Of a stretch of 64,000 nt of DNA, positions 36,246-51,100 are shown one piece after another; the first letter of the stretch is position 1; each line of letters begins with the position of its first letter. Below the pieces are notes generated by a model that was not told where the DNA came from, ran no database searches, and saw only the letters and a program-made list of their open reading frames with translations. A program made the position numbers and the translations under genes. The DNA is from Symsagittifera roscoffensis (taxonomy: Eukaryota; Xenacoelomorpha; Acoela; Convolutidae), in NCBI RefSeq assembly GCF_963678635.1, contig NC_087070.1:20321461-20385460 (forward strand), written 5' to 3'.

Positions 36246-38633
36246 TTTTTACTTATCATACGTAAAAGCACATATGATTTTATACTGCTACCGCAGCCAA
36301 CTGATTCAGAGGAGTATGTTTTTGCTTTTTCACACATGTTCTTTCACGACAAGGCATGAACAAAAAATGAAATATTAGAACGCATGAATGAAAAAAGAAA
36401 TAATTTGCATAGTTTCGCGCACTTTTCACAATTTTCCGGGGTCTTTGTTTGAAAGAAGCCCGATTATATTAATTGAAAGAGCAAAAACGGTTCCTTTTCC
36501 TTTTCCCCCCATCCGCAATTTTTTACAAGTAAAATTACTGTTCCCACCAACCGATTAACAAGAAAATTGGCATGCGGACTAATCGGGCCACGACAAACAT
36601 ATTTGGTTTTCATAATTAACCGTGTAAAACCACTCATTACATCTTAAAATTGATGCTCATACGAGGTGCGGGAAAAGGAAAAAGAGCCGCTAAAACAAAC
36701 AGAAAGAGCAAAAACATACTCTTCAACAGGCCGGGCTCTTTTACCCTCGGGCATCTTTCAACTTGGTTATAACTACTACAAGCCACCAAAAGTAGCACTT
36801 TTATTTGCGACTTAGATTGGAAAAAAAAAGAAAGTTCACACTAATACACTTTATTTCGCAAGTTTAAATACGACTAACCCAATGTGGGAAAACTGAATCA
36901 ATTGGTAATTTTTCATTCTGCTGAGAAATCTGAAACTAGAACCGCTTTTCGAAAATAGAGGCCGATCAGGTTTTTTGTGACCTTCACACTATTGTTGTTC
37001 GATAGCGGAGTTTGCCTTCCTTTTAACAAAGGAAATTGATGAAATTATACCAAAACTCAAACCGCGAAAAATCAAAACTGAGCGCGAACAAACTTCCCTA
37101 AAAAATTTTCATCTATTTTGGACGACGTCAGAAATACAAGAACAAAAATACGAAAAACTAACTAAAAACAGTCAATCGAAGATTGGAAAAGAGTAATGAA
37201 CGCAACTAAAATAACAAAAAAAAAACACTTTGTTTGAAAAATCTCAACTTTCGATTTTCAAAGAAAAAAATAGATTTCCTGAAGCTCTTTGAATTTCTAG
37301 AACAATTTATGACTGGCGCTTTTTTGGTAACATTAACCCAACTAGAGAAAACTGCATCAACAGGTAAAGCTTTTATTCCGATGGAAATCTAATTTAAACT
37401 CCACTTTCGAAACTAGAAATTGTTCACGTTTTTTCGCGCCATTTCCACGTTCGTATTTGGAGAGAGCTATTTACGACATTTTCAGCAGATGAATTTCAAC
37501 TGAACTCAAAAAATGCATTATCATAAGTGCATCAATATTTTCAGACTTTTTCCTAAAAAAAACAAAAAAATCAGAAAGACCTATATTAGAGTCTTCACTA
37601 CGTTCATTACTCCTAAACATCTTTCAACCTTTATTTTTTGAGACTGCAAAATTCATTGGTCTGCTCTGATAGATAATATGATCTTGCGTGAACCGATTAC
37701 GAGAAAGAAGTATGCGCAAGATCATCGTTCTCCTCACTTCTACGGAGGTGTTCTGACGAATAATATACCAAATGAATGCTTGAACAACCTCAAAAGCTAC
37801 CCATGCAATTAACAAAAAACTCGTTGTGCAAAACTTTATTTGAAAAATTGCATTGCATCAAATCAAATACAATTTATTCGACCAACAAGTAGATAATCTT
37901 ATTCACACCTAAAACACGCAGGTTTACAGAACGCCGTTAACTATTTGCTGAACGCAACTTTGAGCATGATTTTGAATGGTAAGTCGAACATTATTTTGCC
38001 CAGACTTAACTTTTAGAAAACTATTTTTTCCATCTGTTAACCCACATATTGTATGAAAGCGCACATGGAAGATCTAATTTGAATACACATTTCAAGTTCC
38101 CGTCGACAAATTGAGGATAATGGACACCGATAAAAGGCAACCGGCAACGACCTGAGTTAATAAACTATCACACCTAACTAGATAAACATTAGTAAAATTA
38201 TGTACAAACTCAATGAAATTAGAACAACGCAAATTATTAGGTCAGAGAAAGATTTCATCAGAATAATTCAAACTTAGCAAAATTTAAAATGCAAAAAATA
38301 AGCCCGTAAATAATATTAGAAAGATGATAAATAGACTGATTGTTCATTAAAAGCTTGGCTCGTCAAAAATAATTTTTGTTTCAGGAAATTTTTCAGCTGA
38401 AAACGTCATACAACTTTTGACACGCCATTAGATTGTGGTGAAATTAAGCTATCATCTACTTATTTGATTAACTATTAAACTCACATCTTTTACAAAACGG
38501 TAATCACGATAGAATTCATTTTAAAGGCTATCTGAACTGATCATTAATCGTTTAATTAGATCTAAACCGCATTTTAAATAGGCAATTCACTAATTAACCA
38601 ATTTTAATTAGTTATTTTTTCGGTTAATTTCGG
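36246..38633. other. Downstream flank of HSPA12, repeats only
   Basis: No gene supported. Two copies of the dispersed intronic family lie at about 36840-37110 and 37140-37560. 36540-36640 has a diverged inverted relative at 46430-46510 (ggcatgcgg...aaaacc). No clear AATAAA was found on the minus strand close to the HSPA12 stop. Confidence 0.5.
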
Positions 38634-39172
38634 TCAATTAGAGAGGAAGTTTATATCTGCTTTTACCACTGTTTTCGTCAAAACATCAACAGCCGAAACT
38701 CTAATCTCCGTTTCGCCAAATTGCATAGTTAGTTGAAGCTCCCTTCGTTTTTTAACCCCGTCGGCTGAATTTTTTGAATATTTCACCAAATCGTTCGGGT
38801 CTAGCTGTGATAAATCTATGTTGAGTGTTCCGCATCTTCTTACGCCCTTATCTGTTATATACCTACAAGTTTCCGAATCACTCGCGTATATATTGACTAC
38901 AATTTGTTTCTGGCTAGCTTTAGCCGGGGTATAACTTCTCGTGACAATTTCACCCTGGGCGATTGCCTGACCTGATTTGACGAACGGGTCAAATACGTCG
39001 GTGACCCAAGCTTGACCGTCTTTGCCTATGACCCGTTTCTTGGGGTCGTGTTTTCCATCTACGAACTTGTTCAGAACTCCCACCCCGTACGTGACCTTGG
39101 GCCTTCTGATGCGCACTATGGTTGGGTCTAGGCCGAATAGAACTGCTCCTTTCAGAACACATAAACTTGTGC
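38634..39172 (-). CDS. HSPA12: HSPA12 coding exon 8 (terminal)
   Basis: Reads [39 protein letters not shown] and MQFGETEI, and ends at TGA. Acceptor is TTTCAG. The junction reads [11 protein letters not shown], where relatives have DVGLTILKGAV: a small local divergence. Confidence 0.92.
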
Positions 39173-42100
39173 CTGAAACAAAAATAATTTAAAAAAATTA
39201 GGTAGCGGGAAAGGACGTGGGAGAAATTTGGCACGTAAAGACGTGAATTACAGCTACAAAAATAAAATATACTAATTCATGTGTATCTGGTCTTCTAATA
39301 CAACCTTTGAACCAATTATCGCACCACAAATTTTATAGAAAAAATATAGACTGCCGTATAACGAAAGCACCATACGAGTTGCCGCCTCCTTTTGGACAAT
39401 ATTGGAAGCTCCAATATAGCATCAAGTCATTAATTTTCCCAAATTTTGTTCTTCATTTAATTGATGATTGATTAAAACTGTAAAGAGGAGTGATTTGGAG
39501 GAACAAAATCTTTCTAAATCTACCTTGAGGTATGATAAGCTGTATCTTATCCTTGTATGTATCCCTGAGATACTTCTGCAGGACAGGCGACTCTGCAAAT
39601 CCCCCGACCAGGAACATGTAGTCCACCCCTGACCCCGAGAGAGCGGGACTCTGCAGGATGTCGTCCAGTACTTGCACGATGTTTTCTAGGGTCGGTTTGA
39701 ATAGCTTGAACATTCCCTCAGGAGTCAGACGCATCATACCTACAAGAGATAGCATAAATGTTTGTATTATAAACAGCCACTAATGGACAACAATAATTGT
39801 CACACGCACACAATGCATATGAATTTAACGACATTTAACAGTTACGGCTGCTAGACTTCAACTGTTTTTGAAAAAAAAAAAACGTCGGGAGAACTTTCAT
39901 TTTTCTCGAAATCATTCAATATGCCTGATGGCAGGTTTTATTTATCAGTATCCCAGTTAGCGATAACGGAATCCTGCTTTCAAACAAAAGCAACAATTGC
40001 AAAATGAGTTCTAATAAGAACTGCGACTGACCTTCTGAGCTCCAGCGGACGTTTTTGTCATCGAATCGTCTGATTGCACTCTCCACAGTCTGGTTCTTGT
40101 TCTTCCTGTAGTAGTCGAAGAGGGAGAAGGGAATAGATACATTGAGTGCATTATCTTTGAAGGGAGTCGCACTGCGCTTCCTGCTCTCAAATGCCAACAT
40201 GAAGTCCACCCACCCCGCCGGTCGCTTAGTCTGCCAACAAAAAGGAACATCTTTCTCATAACTCCAATGCTAATGACTTAATTCGTATTTAACTTTAAAT
40301 ACGAATGTTCCTGGAAAAAACTTGAGACACTCCAGAAACGCTATCCGAAAACTTTTTGCTCAATTGAAGAAAAAATCACTCATTTGAAAAAATTCTTCAG
40401 CTTAGAACGGATTGCACCCCCCTAGAAGCCTAGAAAGTAATACCCCTATAAAGGACTATTTCAACAGTTATTCATTTGAGAAAAATGCACCTATTTACGA
40501 AACTTTCCCCTTGCAATAAGGAAAAATTGCTAAGGAGACTCACAAAAAAACATTAACACTGCCCAGATATTTCAGGTGGAGACATTCGAAACTTAATTCG
40601 AGTCATTTCAACCAAAGTAAGTCAAGACAGGCGAGAACCTAGATGCGACTCTTTTCACTCAATTCTAAATCAAGACAATTAAGATAGGCCTAAATCACAG
40701 CAAAAACATAGACAACTGACAAGATTCAATGAACGCAAGTAAACAAGAAAATGACTCGTTTTTTTTTAACTTTTAAACCTCATCTTTACTCGAATTCAAA
40801 AAATAGATGCCCTTCAAGCTCTTTGAATTTCTAGAACAATTTACAATTCACACTTTTTTGATACAATTAACCCAATTTGAGAAAACTGGATTAATAAGTA
40901 AAACTATTATTTCGCTGGGATACCTGAAAATTAATTTCCTTTTTCAAAACTAGAAGACGATCACTACTTTCATGACCTTTACACTTTTGCTTTTCGATAG
41001 TAGCGTTTGCCTTGCTTTTAACAAAGGGAATGACTTATGAGAAATCAAAAGTCAAAACGGAAAAACTAAATTTGAGCCTGAACAAATTTTCAGACTTTTC
41101 CTGAAAAAACTTTTAAAAAATCATCGCGACCTATATAAAAGTCTGAAATACGTTCGGTCGCTCTTAATCAACTTTCCTCTCCTACCTACTTAAACAAATT
41201 CTTGGCCAAAATGTCAATTCGCTCTTAGTGCACTCTTCATTAATCAAACAATTTACAAGATCAAGCCGGTTACAGGGTTCATATGAAGTCCACCCACCCC
41301 GCCGGTCGCTTAGTCTGCCAACAAAAAGAAACATCTTTCTCAAAAATCCAATGCTAATGACTTAATTCGTATTTAACTTTAAATACGAATGTTCCTGGAA
41401 AAAGCTTGAGACATTCCAGAAACGCTATCCAAAAAATTCTTCGGCTTAGAAGTTTTTCAAACAAACAGATTGTACCCCCCTAGAAGCCTAGAAATGAATC
41501 TATAAAGGACTATTTCAACAGTTATTCATTTGAGAAAAATGCACCTATTTACGAAACTCTCCCCTTGCAATAAGGAAAAATTGCTAAGGAGACACAAAAA
41601 AAAACATTAACACTGCCCAAATATTTCAGGCGGAGACATTCGAAAGTTAATTCAAGTCATTTCAGCCAAAGTAAATCAAGACAGGCGAGAACCTAGATGC
41701 CTGATGGCATGTTTTCTGCAGGATGTCGTCCAGTACTTGCACTATGTTTTCTAGTACAATCAACTTTCCTCTCCTACCTACTTAAACAAATTCTTGGCCA
41801 AAATGTCAATTCGCTCTTAGTGCACTCTTCATTAATCAAACAATTTACAAGATCAAGCCGGTTACAGGGTTCTGGTAAGTGCTAAAATAAGAATTGGTAT
41901 TTAGTTTCAACACCCACCCCAGCAATATATTAAAATTTGACTAGTTTTTCTTATTTAGTCTCATGAAGGTTAGTTTAGCATACATTATTTCATAGTTTCT
42001 AGCCAATTTTGGAGCTCGGGATGAAATTAGTTCACTTAAACAATTATTCTTTCTCAGGAGCTTTCCAAAAACAAATGGCGTCTGAAGATGCTTGGCATGA

Positions 42101-45100
42101 AATAATGAAAGAGACTGACTGGACGATTGTCCGTTTCACGCAATTACCTTGTAATGAGAGATAAACTCGGCCCCGAAAATAGAATCCAATAGTTTTTCAA
42201 ATTGCAAATCGACAGACACGCTTCCATAAGGCCCTCCTGAAGCTTTATAGACCTCTTGCAGACAACCTTTCTCACTGTCCATAGCATGGACTGTTATGTC
42301 CACTGTTCCTCCGCCACAGTCCACTACCATGTATTTAGTGCCTGAAACAACCCCGAATTTATTCAATCCTACTCTACAACTATACCTGTAGCTTGTTCAC
42401 AGTTCGTTTAACTTTACTGTTACTTAATAGTAGGAGCTGCAGTTTCTGTTTAATGTGAACGTACTGTTAAAGTAAATGGTTTACCACCACTTTGGAATGA
42501 AAGTAAATTGAAATCCAATGGCATTCTCACATATTATTGGGCCGAATTTCAAATATTATTCTTCTCTCAAGGGAGCAATTTCAAATTCATTGTTGGTTTC
42601 AAGCTGAAATTCGCGTTCTTCTCTTTCTCTGATTTCTTTCATTTCACCCGATCAATTGAATTGAAGTTGATTTTATAAATGAGAACAAAATTATGTGATA
42701 ACCCAGTAAAACACCCGAGAATCGTATTTTTACTCAAAGAAAAGCTTCGATCGATGATCGACAATGTCATGAAAGTGCTGATTTAAATAACCATAAATTG
42801 GGTTATTTATAGACAAAAAATGATGACGATAAAACTTGCTTAGAAATTTGCAGAACTACGCGGTTCAATTGATTTTTCAAAATTCGGGTGAAAAAATATA
42901 CCTCAAAAACTACCATTTTTGCTTTTTTAGGCAATCAAAAATTAAGCCGAAATCATTTCAATCGATGACAAAGTTATATCAGAGTGAACCTCATTTATTG
43001 CCCAACGAAGTTTGAAAAGGGCAGAAGCGGATTTTGGGGTTGGCGGAGCGCCCTTCTTCAGGGATTCCACCCCCTCACCAACCAAAGCCCCCCCCCCCTT
43101 TGATATTATTTTATGACATCTATTTTCGGCTGATCAAACCAAAAAAATTCTTAAAGGAGCCTTCGGCGACAATAAATACAAATTTTGAAAGGGAGCGCGC
43201 GCCGAAAAAACGCAATTTTTTGGTAAAATTTTCCAAAGTGCCCAAAAACCTGGTTTTTCAAATTTTTTTAAAAGGGTGACCTATTTTTTTTGTCAAAATA
43301 GGGTTTTCAGTTTCTCAGAAGGGTATAATCTTCATAGTATGGCGCAAAACTTCAAAAAATATTTTAAAAAAAATTGGTATATATAGTAAAAATGAAACTT
43401 TATGGCTATCTAACTATAAAAAATTTATTTATAAAATGGTAAGACTATAACTTATAATTTAGAAAAAAAAACTGCACCCTCTTAATTCTCCTCAAACTTT
43501 AAGCAGTTATCTCGTCATCACTTCCTGTATAAATACAACCCAATTTAAAAAAAAAAACGCTTTAATTTTCAAATTCAATTTTTTTTGTCCACATAATTTA
43601 AATCAGCACTGTACACTTCTTGAAAATGAATCAATGTGACTTTGAAACGCATGTTGAAGCTATTTTAAGGATGATTCTAGATAGGAGAACCAAACCATTT
43701 TCCGTTTTCGAGACAGCCAGCTCAGTTGAATCGGAAACTCCTATAGAAATCAATCTCAACTAGAACAATATATATATCCACCGAATTTTACGTCAAATAT
43801 TATACATGAAAATAGAATTTAGTAGATCGCGCGTATCGTACCTTTATCTTTGTTTATAGCTTGCTGAACTTGCGCTCAATCTGCTTCAAAATAAGGTCCG
43901 CACCTATTGATTTTTAGGTCGATAAAACGCTGCTGTTCCTTTGAAGTCAATCAAAGGAGAGTTGTAAATTTCAGCGCGCCTAAAATTGGGGCCACTTTTT
44001 GGCCAGGTTGGATAAAAACAACTATATTTCCCACAAGTTTTTGAAAAATACATTTGTTCTTTTGAACACATGTTGAATTTGGGGTAATATGACGTTATAC
44101 AAAATTGGTTCCATTTCTTGGCCCAGTTGGATTAAAACAAATGTATGTTTTCCACCAATTTTTGGTATTTACATTAGTTATTTTGAACATGTTGAATTTA
44201 GGGTAAAATGACGTTTATAGAACACACCCAACAGAAAAAATTCATGGCCAATTTTTTCTTGAATATTTTAAAGAGGCGAAGCTGTGCCTCGCAAACCCTG
44301 GCAAGAAAACGACAAAAGCAGCTATATATCGAAATAAAAAGTTAAATAAGCCTTGAAAAGGAAAAAATTTTGCCTATGGCGGATTCGATCCTATCACCAA
44401 GAGATTTAGTGTCCCCTGTTCTCGCATCTGTGCCACGAGCCGTTGACAATTTACTAAGACTAGCCACAAACAAAGCAGCTACATATGCTAATAAATTGCC
44501 AAGGCGATGCAGGAAAAGTGGCATGAAATATAAATAGACACAACCTAGCATGTAATAATTTTGAATATAACAAACTGAAGGTATCCACACTAACTGGAAG
44601 TGCACTAACAGCCAAAATATTTTGCAAGATATTTTGAGTTGGAAAATTCGTGAAATCGAGTTTGTAATATTGTACTGTCGTTTGAAACAAAGCCTTTTTC
44701 GGCTCATTTGATGAATTAAAAAAGCATTAACTAAGTTAACTTATTACTGGCAAAAACTAGAACTTGCCAATTAGGAAAACATATGGCCTAAATAAGTGAA
44801 TACTCTTTCAATTGCTTAATTATCAAAAACAAAGCAAGCAGATAAATGTAAATCAACACTAGTCACAAATAAAGCAGCTACATATGCTAATAAATTGCCA
44901 ATGCCATGCAGCAAAAGTGGCACCAAACATAAATCGACACAACTTTGCAAGTAATAATTTGGAATACAGCAAAATGGAGGCATTCAAATTAACTTTGCAT
45001 GTTATAAATTGTAAAAAATAAATCCACATTATGTATAAATTATGCATTTCAAAATATGAGATGTGTTGAGTTAAAAAACAATCTGAAATCGTTTTTTTTT

Positions 45101-48100
45101 GTATTGTTATGTTGTTCGAAACAAATAGCTTTTTCGGTTCTTTAGCATCAACTGTGTTTGTTAACTTATTATTATTCGAGTGTCAGAGCATATAATGTCG
45201 AAAATCCGTAAAATACCACCAAAAATGGCATTAACATTTGCTACTTAGGTTAGAAAAAAGATTAGTCGTACCATTACACTGTGCTCACTCAAGTTGGCTA
45301 GTGTAAACAAAGGAAATGAAGTGACCTTAGAAAAATCATAAGTCAAACCGCGAAAAATCTAATTTGAGCGTGAACAAATTGTATGACTTTTTCATGAAAT
45401 AAATATAGCCAACTGACAGTTGGAAAAGAGAAATGAACGCAAGCAAAGAAAAAAAACACTGACTTTATTGAAAAAATCTCAATTTTCGAATTTCAAAGAA
45501 AATAGAAGCCCTTTGAAATTCTAGAATAATTTTTAATTGGCACTTTTCTGATAACATTAACCCAATTTTAGAAAAGTGGATCAATAGTTAAAGTTTTTAT
45601 TCCGCTAGAAATCTTCAAATTAAATTCCACATTCGAAACTAGCAATCGTTCACGTTTTTTCGCGCCACTTTCATGTTCGTAATAAGAGAGTGCTAATTAC
45701 GTAACTTTCAGCAGATGAAATTCAATTGAATTCAAAAAGTGCATATATACCTAAGTGCATTTATAAATGCATTAATAAGTATGAATGCATATCTGTAGGT
45801 ATTAGAGCATTTTAAGACTTTTTTTACTGCAACCATCAAGACCTATTCGTTTATATTTGATAAATCAAACACTCAACTTACTCGATTGACCGAAAAATAT
45901 CTTCAAGAAAAACTGCTTGCATGTAAAAGTCACAGTGACAAAACTTTAAAACACGCCGGAAAAGCTCTAAAAAGAGGAAAAACAATGTGAAATGAGAATA
46001 GCCAGGTACGGTGCAAGTAGAACAGAATGTTCCGACCATAGTCTTAAAAAATATATAAAATTCTTGTTAGCTCGAAATTAGACGAAATATCAAAATTTCG
46101 AACAGGTGGTTTAATGTCGTTCCAATCACGACTGAAAAAGCTTTAACATGATATATCACTCGACCAATTCCGATGATTATTTGTGGTATCTGATTTTCCG
46201 TGGAAAACAAAAAAAGCGAAAACACACCCGAAAACAAAGTTCTCCCCATTTTTCAAATTGTCGGAAAAATAAAGAAATAAAACTGCTTATATCAGGGCAA
46301 AGCTCTGAGCTTTCCTACTGGCCTCATCGCGTTCATCCCTATTTGAATAATAGTCGTTAAAACAGTCCCTAATTCAAATCATTGCTCTTTTTCCGCTCTC
46401 TCCCTGACTATGAAACATCAATTATTATGGTTCCTCGAGTGGTTTTACAAGGTTTAGTATGAAGATCAAATATGATTGTCATCGCCTAATTAAACCGCAT
46501 GCCAGTTTTTATACCAATAAAATAATGTGCATAGAAAAATTACTAGTGAAAACTGGCAGTTGGGGTGAAGGAAAAACCCAAATCATTATAAATTTGCAAT
46601 AAATGATCACAGGTGAATCATCTTTTTATATTTCAGCTGGAAAAAATATCTTCCAGATAGTATAAAAACTATCATTATTATTCGAATTTTCTTCGAAACC
46701 CAGAACAGAAATAAAAAGTTCAAATAAGCCTTGAAAAATTAAACTATTGCAATGTTCAGGATTTGAATCTCCGACCTTTAGACTTCGAGTCTCATATCCT
46801 GGCATCAACGCCATCGTCGCTTGGAAGTAATTTAACACTAGCTACCAATAATAGAGCATCAGAGGCAATTTAATTGTCTATGGATGGAAATATACCAAAT
46901 AAGCACTTTTATTTGCTACTTAAAAAATGTTTCATAGTATCGCACTACACTTCGCTTGTATAAATATACAATTGGCCGTAAAATAGATTTCGAGACAATT
47001 TTATTTTTCTAAAATTAGTTGTTAGTTTAATACAGCTCACCGTCGTGTAGTTCAGTTGCCGGTTTCAGTCTCTCGGGTATCTCTGCGATGTCTTCTGGGA
47101 AGATCACTGAGAGCAGTTTAGTCTTAGGCGATTCATCTGTTAGTTCTATCTTCCTAAGACGCCTGCAGTGGATTGAGGCTGCCTCGGGCTCCAGAGCTAT
47201 TAGCAACTGCTCAGCATCTGAAGACGAGGCAAGACCGGCCTAGAAGTAAAATATTTGAGCATGGCCAACAAGAAGTTGGAAAAGAGTCAATGAACGCAAG
47301 TAAACAAAAAAAGACTGACTTATTTTTTAAGACAAAGCCTCAACTTTCGAATTTCAAAAAAAGAAATAGCAAGCCTTAAGTGTACTTGAAATTCTAGAAC
47401 AACTTATAACGAACGCTTTTTTCATTGAATTAACCCAAAGAAATCAAATATCAAACCGCAAAAAATAGTGTTGAGCCTGATCAAATTTTAAGAGTTTTCC
47501 TAAAAAAAAAAAAACCATCGCGACCTATGCAAGAGTCTGAACTATGTAAAAATTTTATGCTTCATGTCATAATTACATGCTCAAACTGAACGTAAAATCT
47601 CAAACTGAACGTTACATGCTCAAACGTTTTTTCGTAAAATCTATTCCAATTAAATCAAAGCTTAAATAGTTAGCCCAAAAATTAGAATGCATGTAATTTA
47701 TTGTTTGACCAAATTTATTGTTTCACAAAGTGAGAAAGGACTATGGGGAACGATGGGTTTTCCTTCAACGAATTTTGAGATCCTGAAAGAAAGCTTGCCA
47801 TGGGGTTTAGTGTGATATCATATTAAAACCCATTCAACCGTGATTCCGATTTCGAATTTTTTTTTATGTTTTCAAACCAACTTGATAACACTGATTCTGA
47901 GACCAATTTAGTTCTCTAACTCGCGTTATTTTGTATTTTTTGTATATAATTAGATCTCATTCTTGCAGTGTTTTATTCAATCGCTCTTTACTAAAAAAAC
48001 AACGGGAAAATGAGAAAAAATGAAGCATTTTAGTAACGAATCTAAGATTTTTACTTTTTCCCGAAGTTTATTTTTAAAAATCATTAATTTCGATTTCTAA

Positions 48101-51100
48101 ACTGAACTCATTGTGGTTAGAACACTCGTGTTACTTGTACAGCAATCACCTTTTCTTGTTGTTCCGACTTTCGATACGAAAGTAACGGAATATTTGTGCT
48201 CGGGTGGGTTTTTTTTTCTTCAGACAAATTTCGACTTTTTAACTAGCCATTTTTGACGGTTTTTTTTATATATCGTTCGAAAGCTATTGTTGTCTTGAGC
48301 TCAAATTTGAAAAGATATTTTACCAGTGATCGTTTTTCGTAAAGTTATGGGGGTTTAAAGATTACCATTTTGGCCAATTTGGGACAATTAACGCGCTATG
48401 TATATCGCACTATTAACGAGTGAGCGGAGATTTAATCCGTCTTAGAAATCGTTCCAAATTGGTTCAAGGAAGATTATATGCCATAATTGATTTGTTAATA
48501 GGAGCAAAATCTATCCCTTTGTACTTAATATGGCGTGTGAGGGATGTTTTTACAAAAAATCTCAAACTTTTTTAGAAAATGCATTTTAATGCATTTAAAT
48601 TTTCCTTGTTATTACTGCTCCACAGACTTTAAAAGGCAGTCGGAACATTTACTGATACGAGCAGTCTTGTTTAAATTTAGTGCTTACAACTCCGGCCTAT
48701 GCACAAAAGCGAAAATATGTTCTAACACAGCAACAAGCTTCATGATTTTTTTCTTTCAAATTGAACGGAGTACGTTTCAATCCACAAGGTAAACGAGCTG
48801 TATGTCGTTTTGAAGTGTGAGCAATTAATAAAAAATACAATCTAGCTGACATAAAAGTAAACAAAAACAACTCAGATTTACGATGTACTTTACCAACGTC
48901 AATCAGATATGTGATGTACTTTATCAAAGTGTACAAACCAATAACATTTGCCTTTTTTTTACATTGTTCACCGACTAAACTCAGTCAAGGGCGAAAAATG
49001 TTCCAATTAGATACTGAACATTGAAACACGAGAATGAAACTGGACAGACCTTGTGGTGATACAATAGCAGCAAATTATAAAAGAAAATGAAAACTGCTTT
49101 ATAAATAGAAAATAGATGAACAGTGATCCAATAACTTAAATTGGTTTTTTTTTTCAAAAACGAAGTCGACTGCTCCATCATATATCTGAATTGAGTAAAG
49201 CCTCAATTATTACAAAATGGGAGGCAAGTTTCAACATAAGCCCATCAAAAACTACGAATTAATTTGAATAGTTTTAAAACTATTACCGAAAGCAGCAAGC
49301 AAAATAAAAAACTTGAGACTACTGTTGAAAGTGAAAAACCAAAAAAGAAATTGAAATATTTGAAAAAACTTCGATGGGAAAAAACACACGATGATAATTT
49401 AAAATATTCAAAGTGCAGAGGCGAATGCTTTATGAGTCAATTCTTACAATTCGAAAAGGGATGCTAGCATCAAGTTTCACGCAAGTCATAATTAGCTAGA
49501 AGTTACACCTGATCAGAAAGCAGAGGAGGATGAGTAAGTCCCGACACCAATTGCGTCAAAAAACTTAAGCGCTCACGACAAAATATCTGACCAACAAATT
49601 GAAGCTGCTCACGTGGGCAGGTAGAGAAAGAACAAGCATTATCTTATAGGTAAAGAAGTTTTGATAGCAACGGACCATAAGGCTCGTACAATGGCTTGAG
49701 AAGGAAAAAGATCAAATGAGACACACTAACTTAGACTGACATTTTAGTAGATAGGTCATTATTGTATCAATTCAAAGTGATAAAAGTCGCTGGAAAAGAT
49801 ATAGAAATAGTAGAATATATTTCTAGCGAGCCAAATGGAGACCCGGGGTCCCAGTCATAACTAGACAACAACTTAGAAGTTACAACTTTTGAAGAAATTC
49901 AGTCGGTTAAAATAGAGCGAACCAACGATACAAAATCTTTGTAAAGCTTCTATAGCTAAATTAACCTGCTAATTACGTTGTCGTACGGTTGCCAAAGCAA
50001 AAACCTTCAAAACCAAACAAACTCAATCTGAAAAAAAATGAACTTAATTTCACGATCTTCAAATCATTTCAATAGCAGTTAACCACTTTTGAACTACAAG
50101 AAGCAGTCAAAAGAGAAGTTTAACCAGTATTTTTTTAAAGGCAAGAAAAACGTTTAGACTGAAGAAAGGCGGAGAGGAGAGAAAACAGAAGAAAATTTTG
50201 TGATCCCAAGGTGGAACCGATTAAAAAGCGCATTGAACACAAACCAATTCTCGGAGAAAGAGGAAGTGACGGAAGCCTTTCAGCGGACGGGAAACAATTT
50301 CGAAGCAGCAATAAAAAAAAGGGCAGATCGGAAAAGAAACTGGAACATTACAACCTAAAGAGAAGCGGGCACTGAAAATGGAGGGAGAAATACTGACAGA
50401 CACTAAGCTGTTTTCGTTTTGCCAGTTTTTGAAGAGGAGTTGAGAGAACAACCCCGTAACTCGATAGAACGGTAAACCAGTCAGATTACTGGGGAGAAAG
50501 ACCAATAAAAATAGCTGGGGTGGAACTGACCCAAAGAGATAATGGGGAAGATGCACGGGAAGTCAATGTAGTGGGAGCCCACCAGAAGAGCCAGTCACAT
50601 GTCAAGAAAAAATAATTTTCTTAACTAATCACAATCAATATATCCTCTATTACACTTTGAAATCATTAAAGATTACATGTCAAACCCAAAACACAGATGA
50701 TTGCAATGTCTCAAAATTGGGCAATCAGATAAAACCGTAAGTTCTAAAAGTTAAAGACAAGGCAGCATTAACTATTTTCTTACGAGAAATAGTTAAAGAA
50801 CAAATAAACAAGGATTTAAAATAGGACTTGATCCAAATTGTATCTTTGAAATCAGTTAACTGCGCCATAAAAATAATAATTCACACAGAGGCGAAGCGGA
50901 GCATTACTTTCGATGCAAGAAAAACAGACACATAAGGGGGAAAAATAAAAAAAAAGGTCTACCAAAGTTTTAAAATTCTCGATATGCCTCGATAGAAAAT
51001 CAATCAAGACAAATATCACAGAAATTTGAATATTAAATTAGCAATGGAACAAAACTTACAAAAAGTCAACAAGTCGACACTCTTTGACCAAGTTGATACT

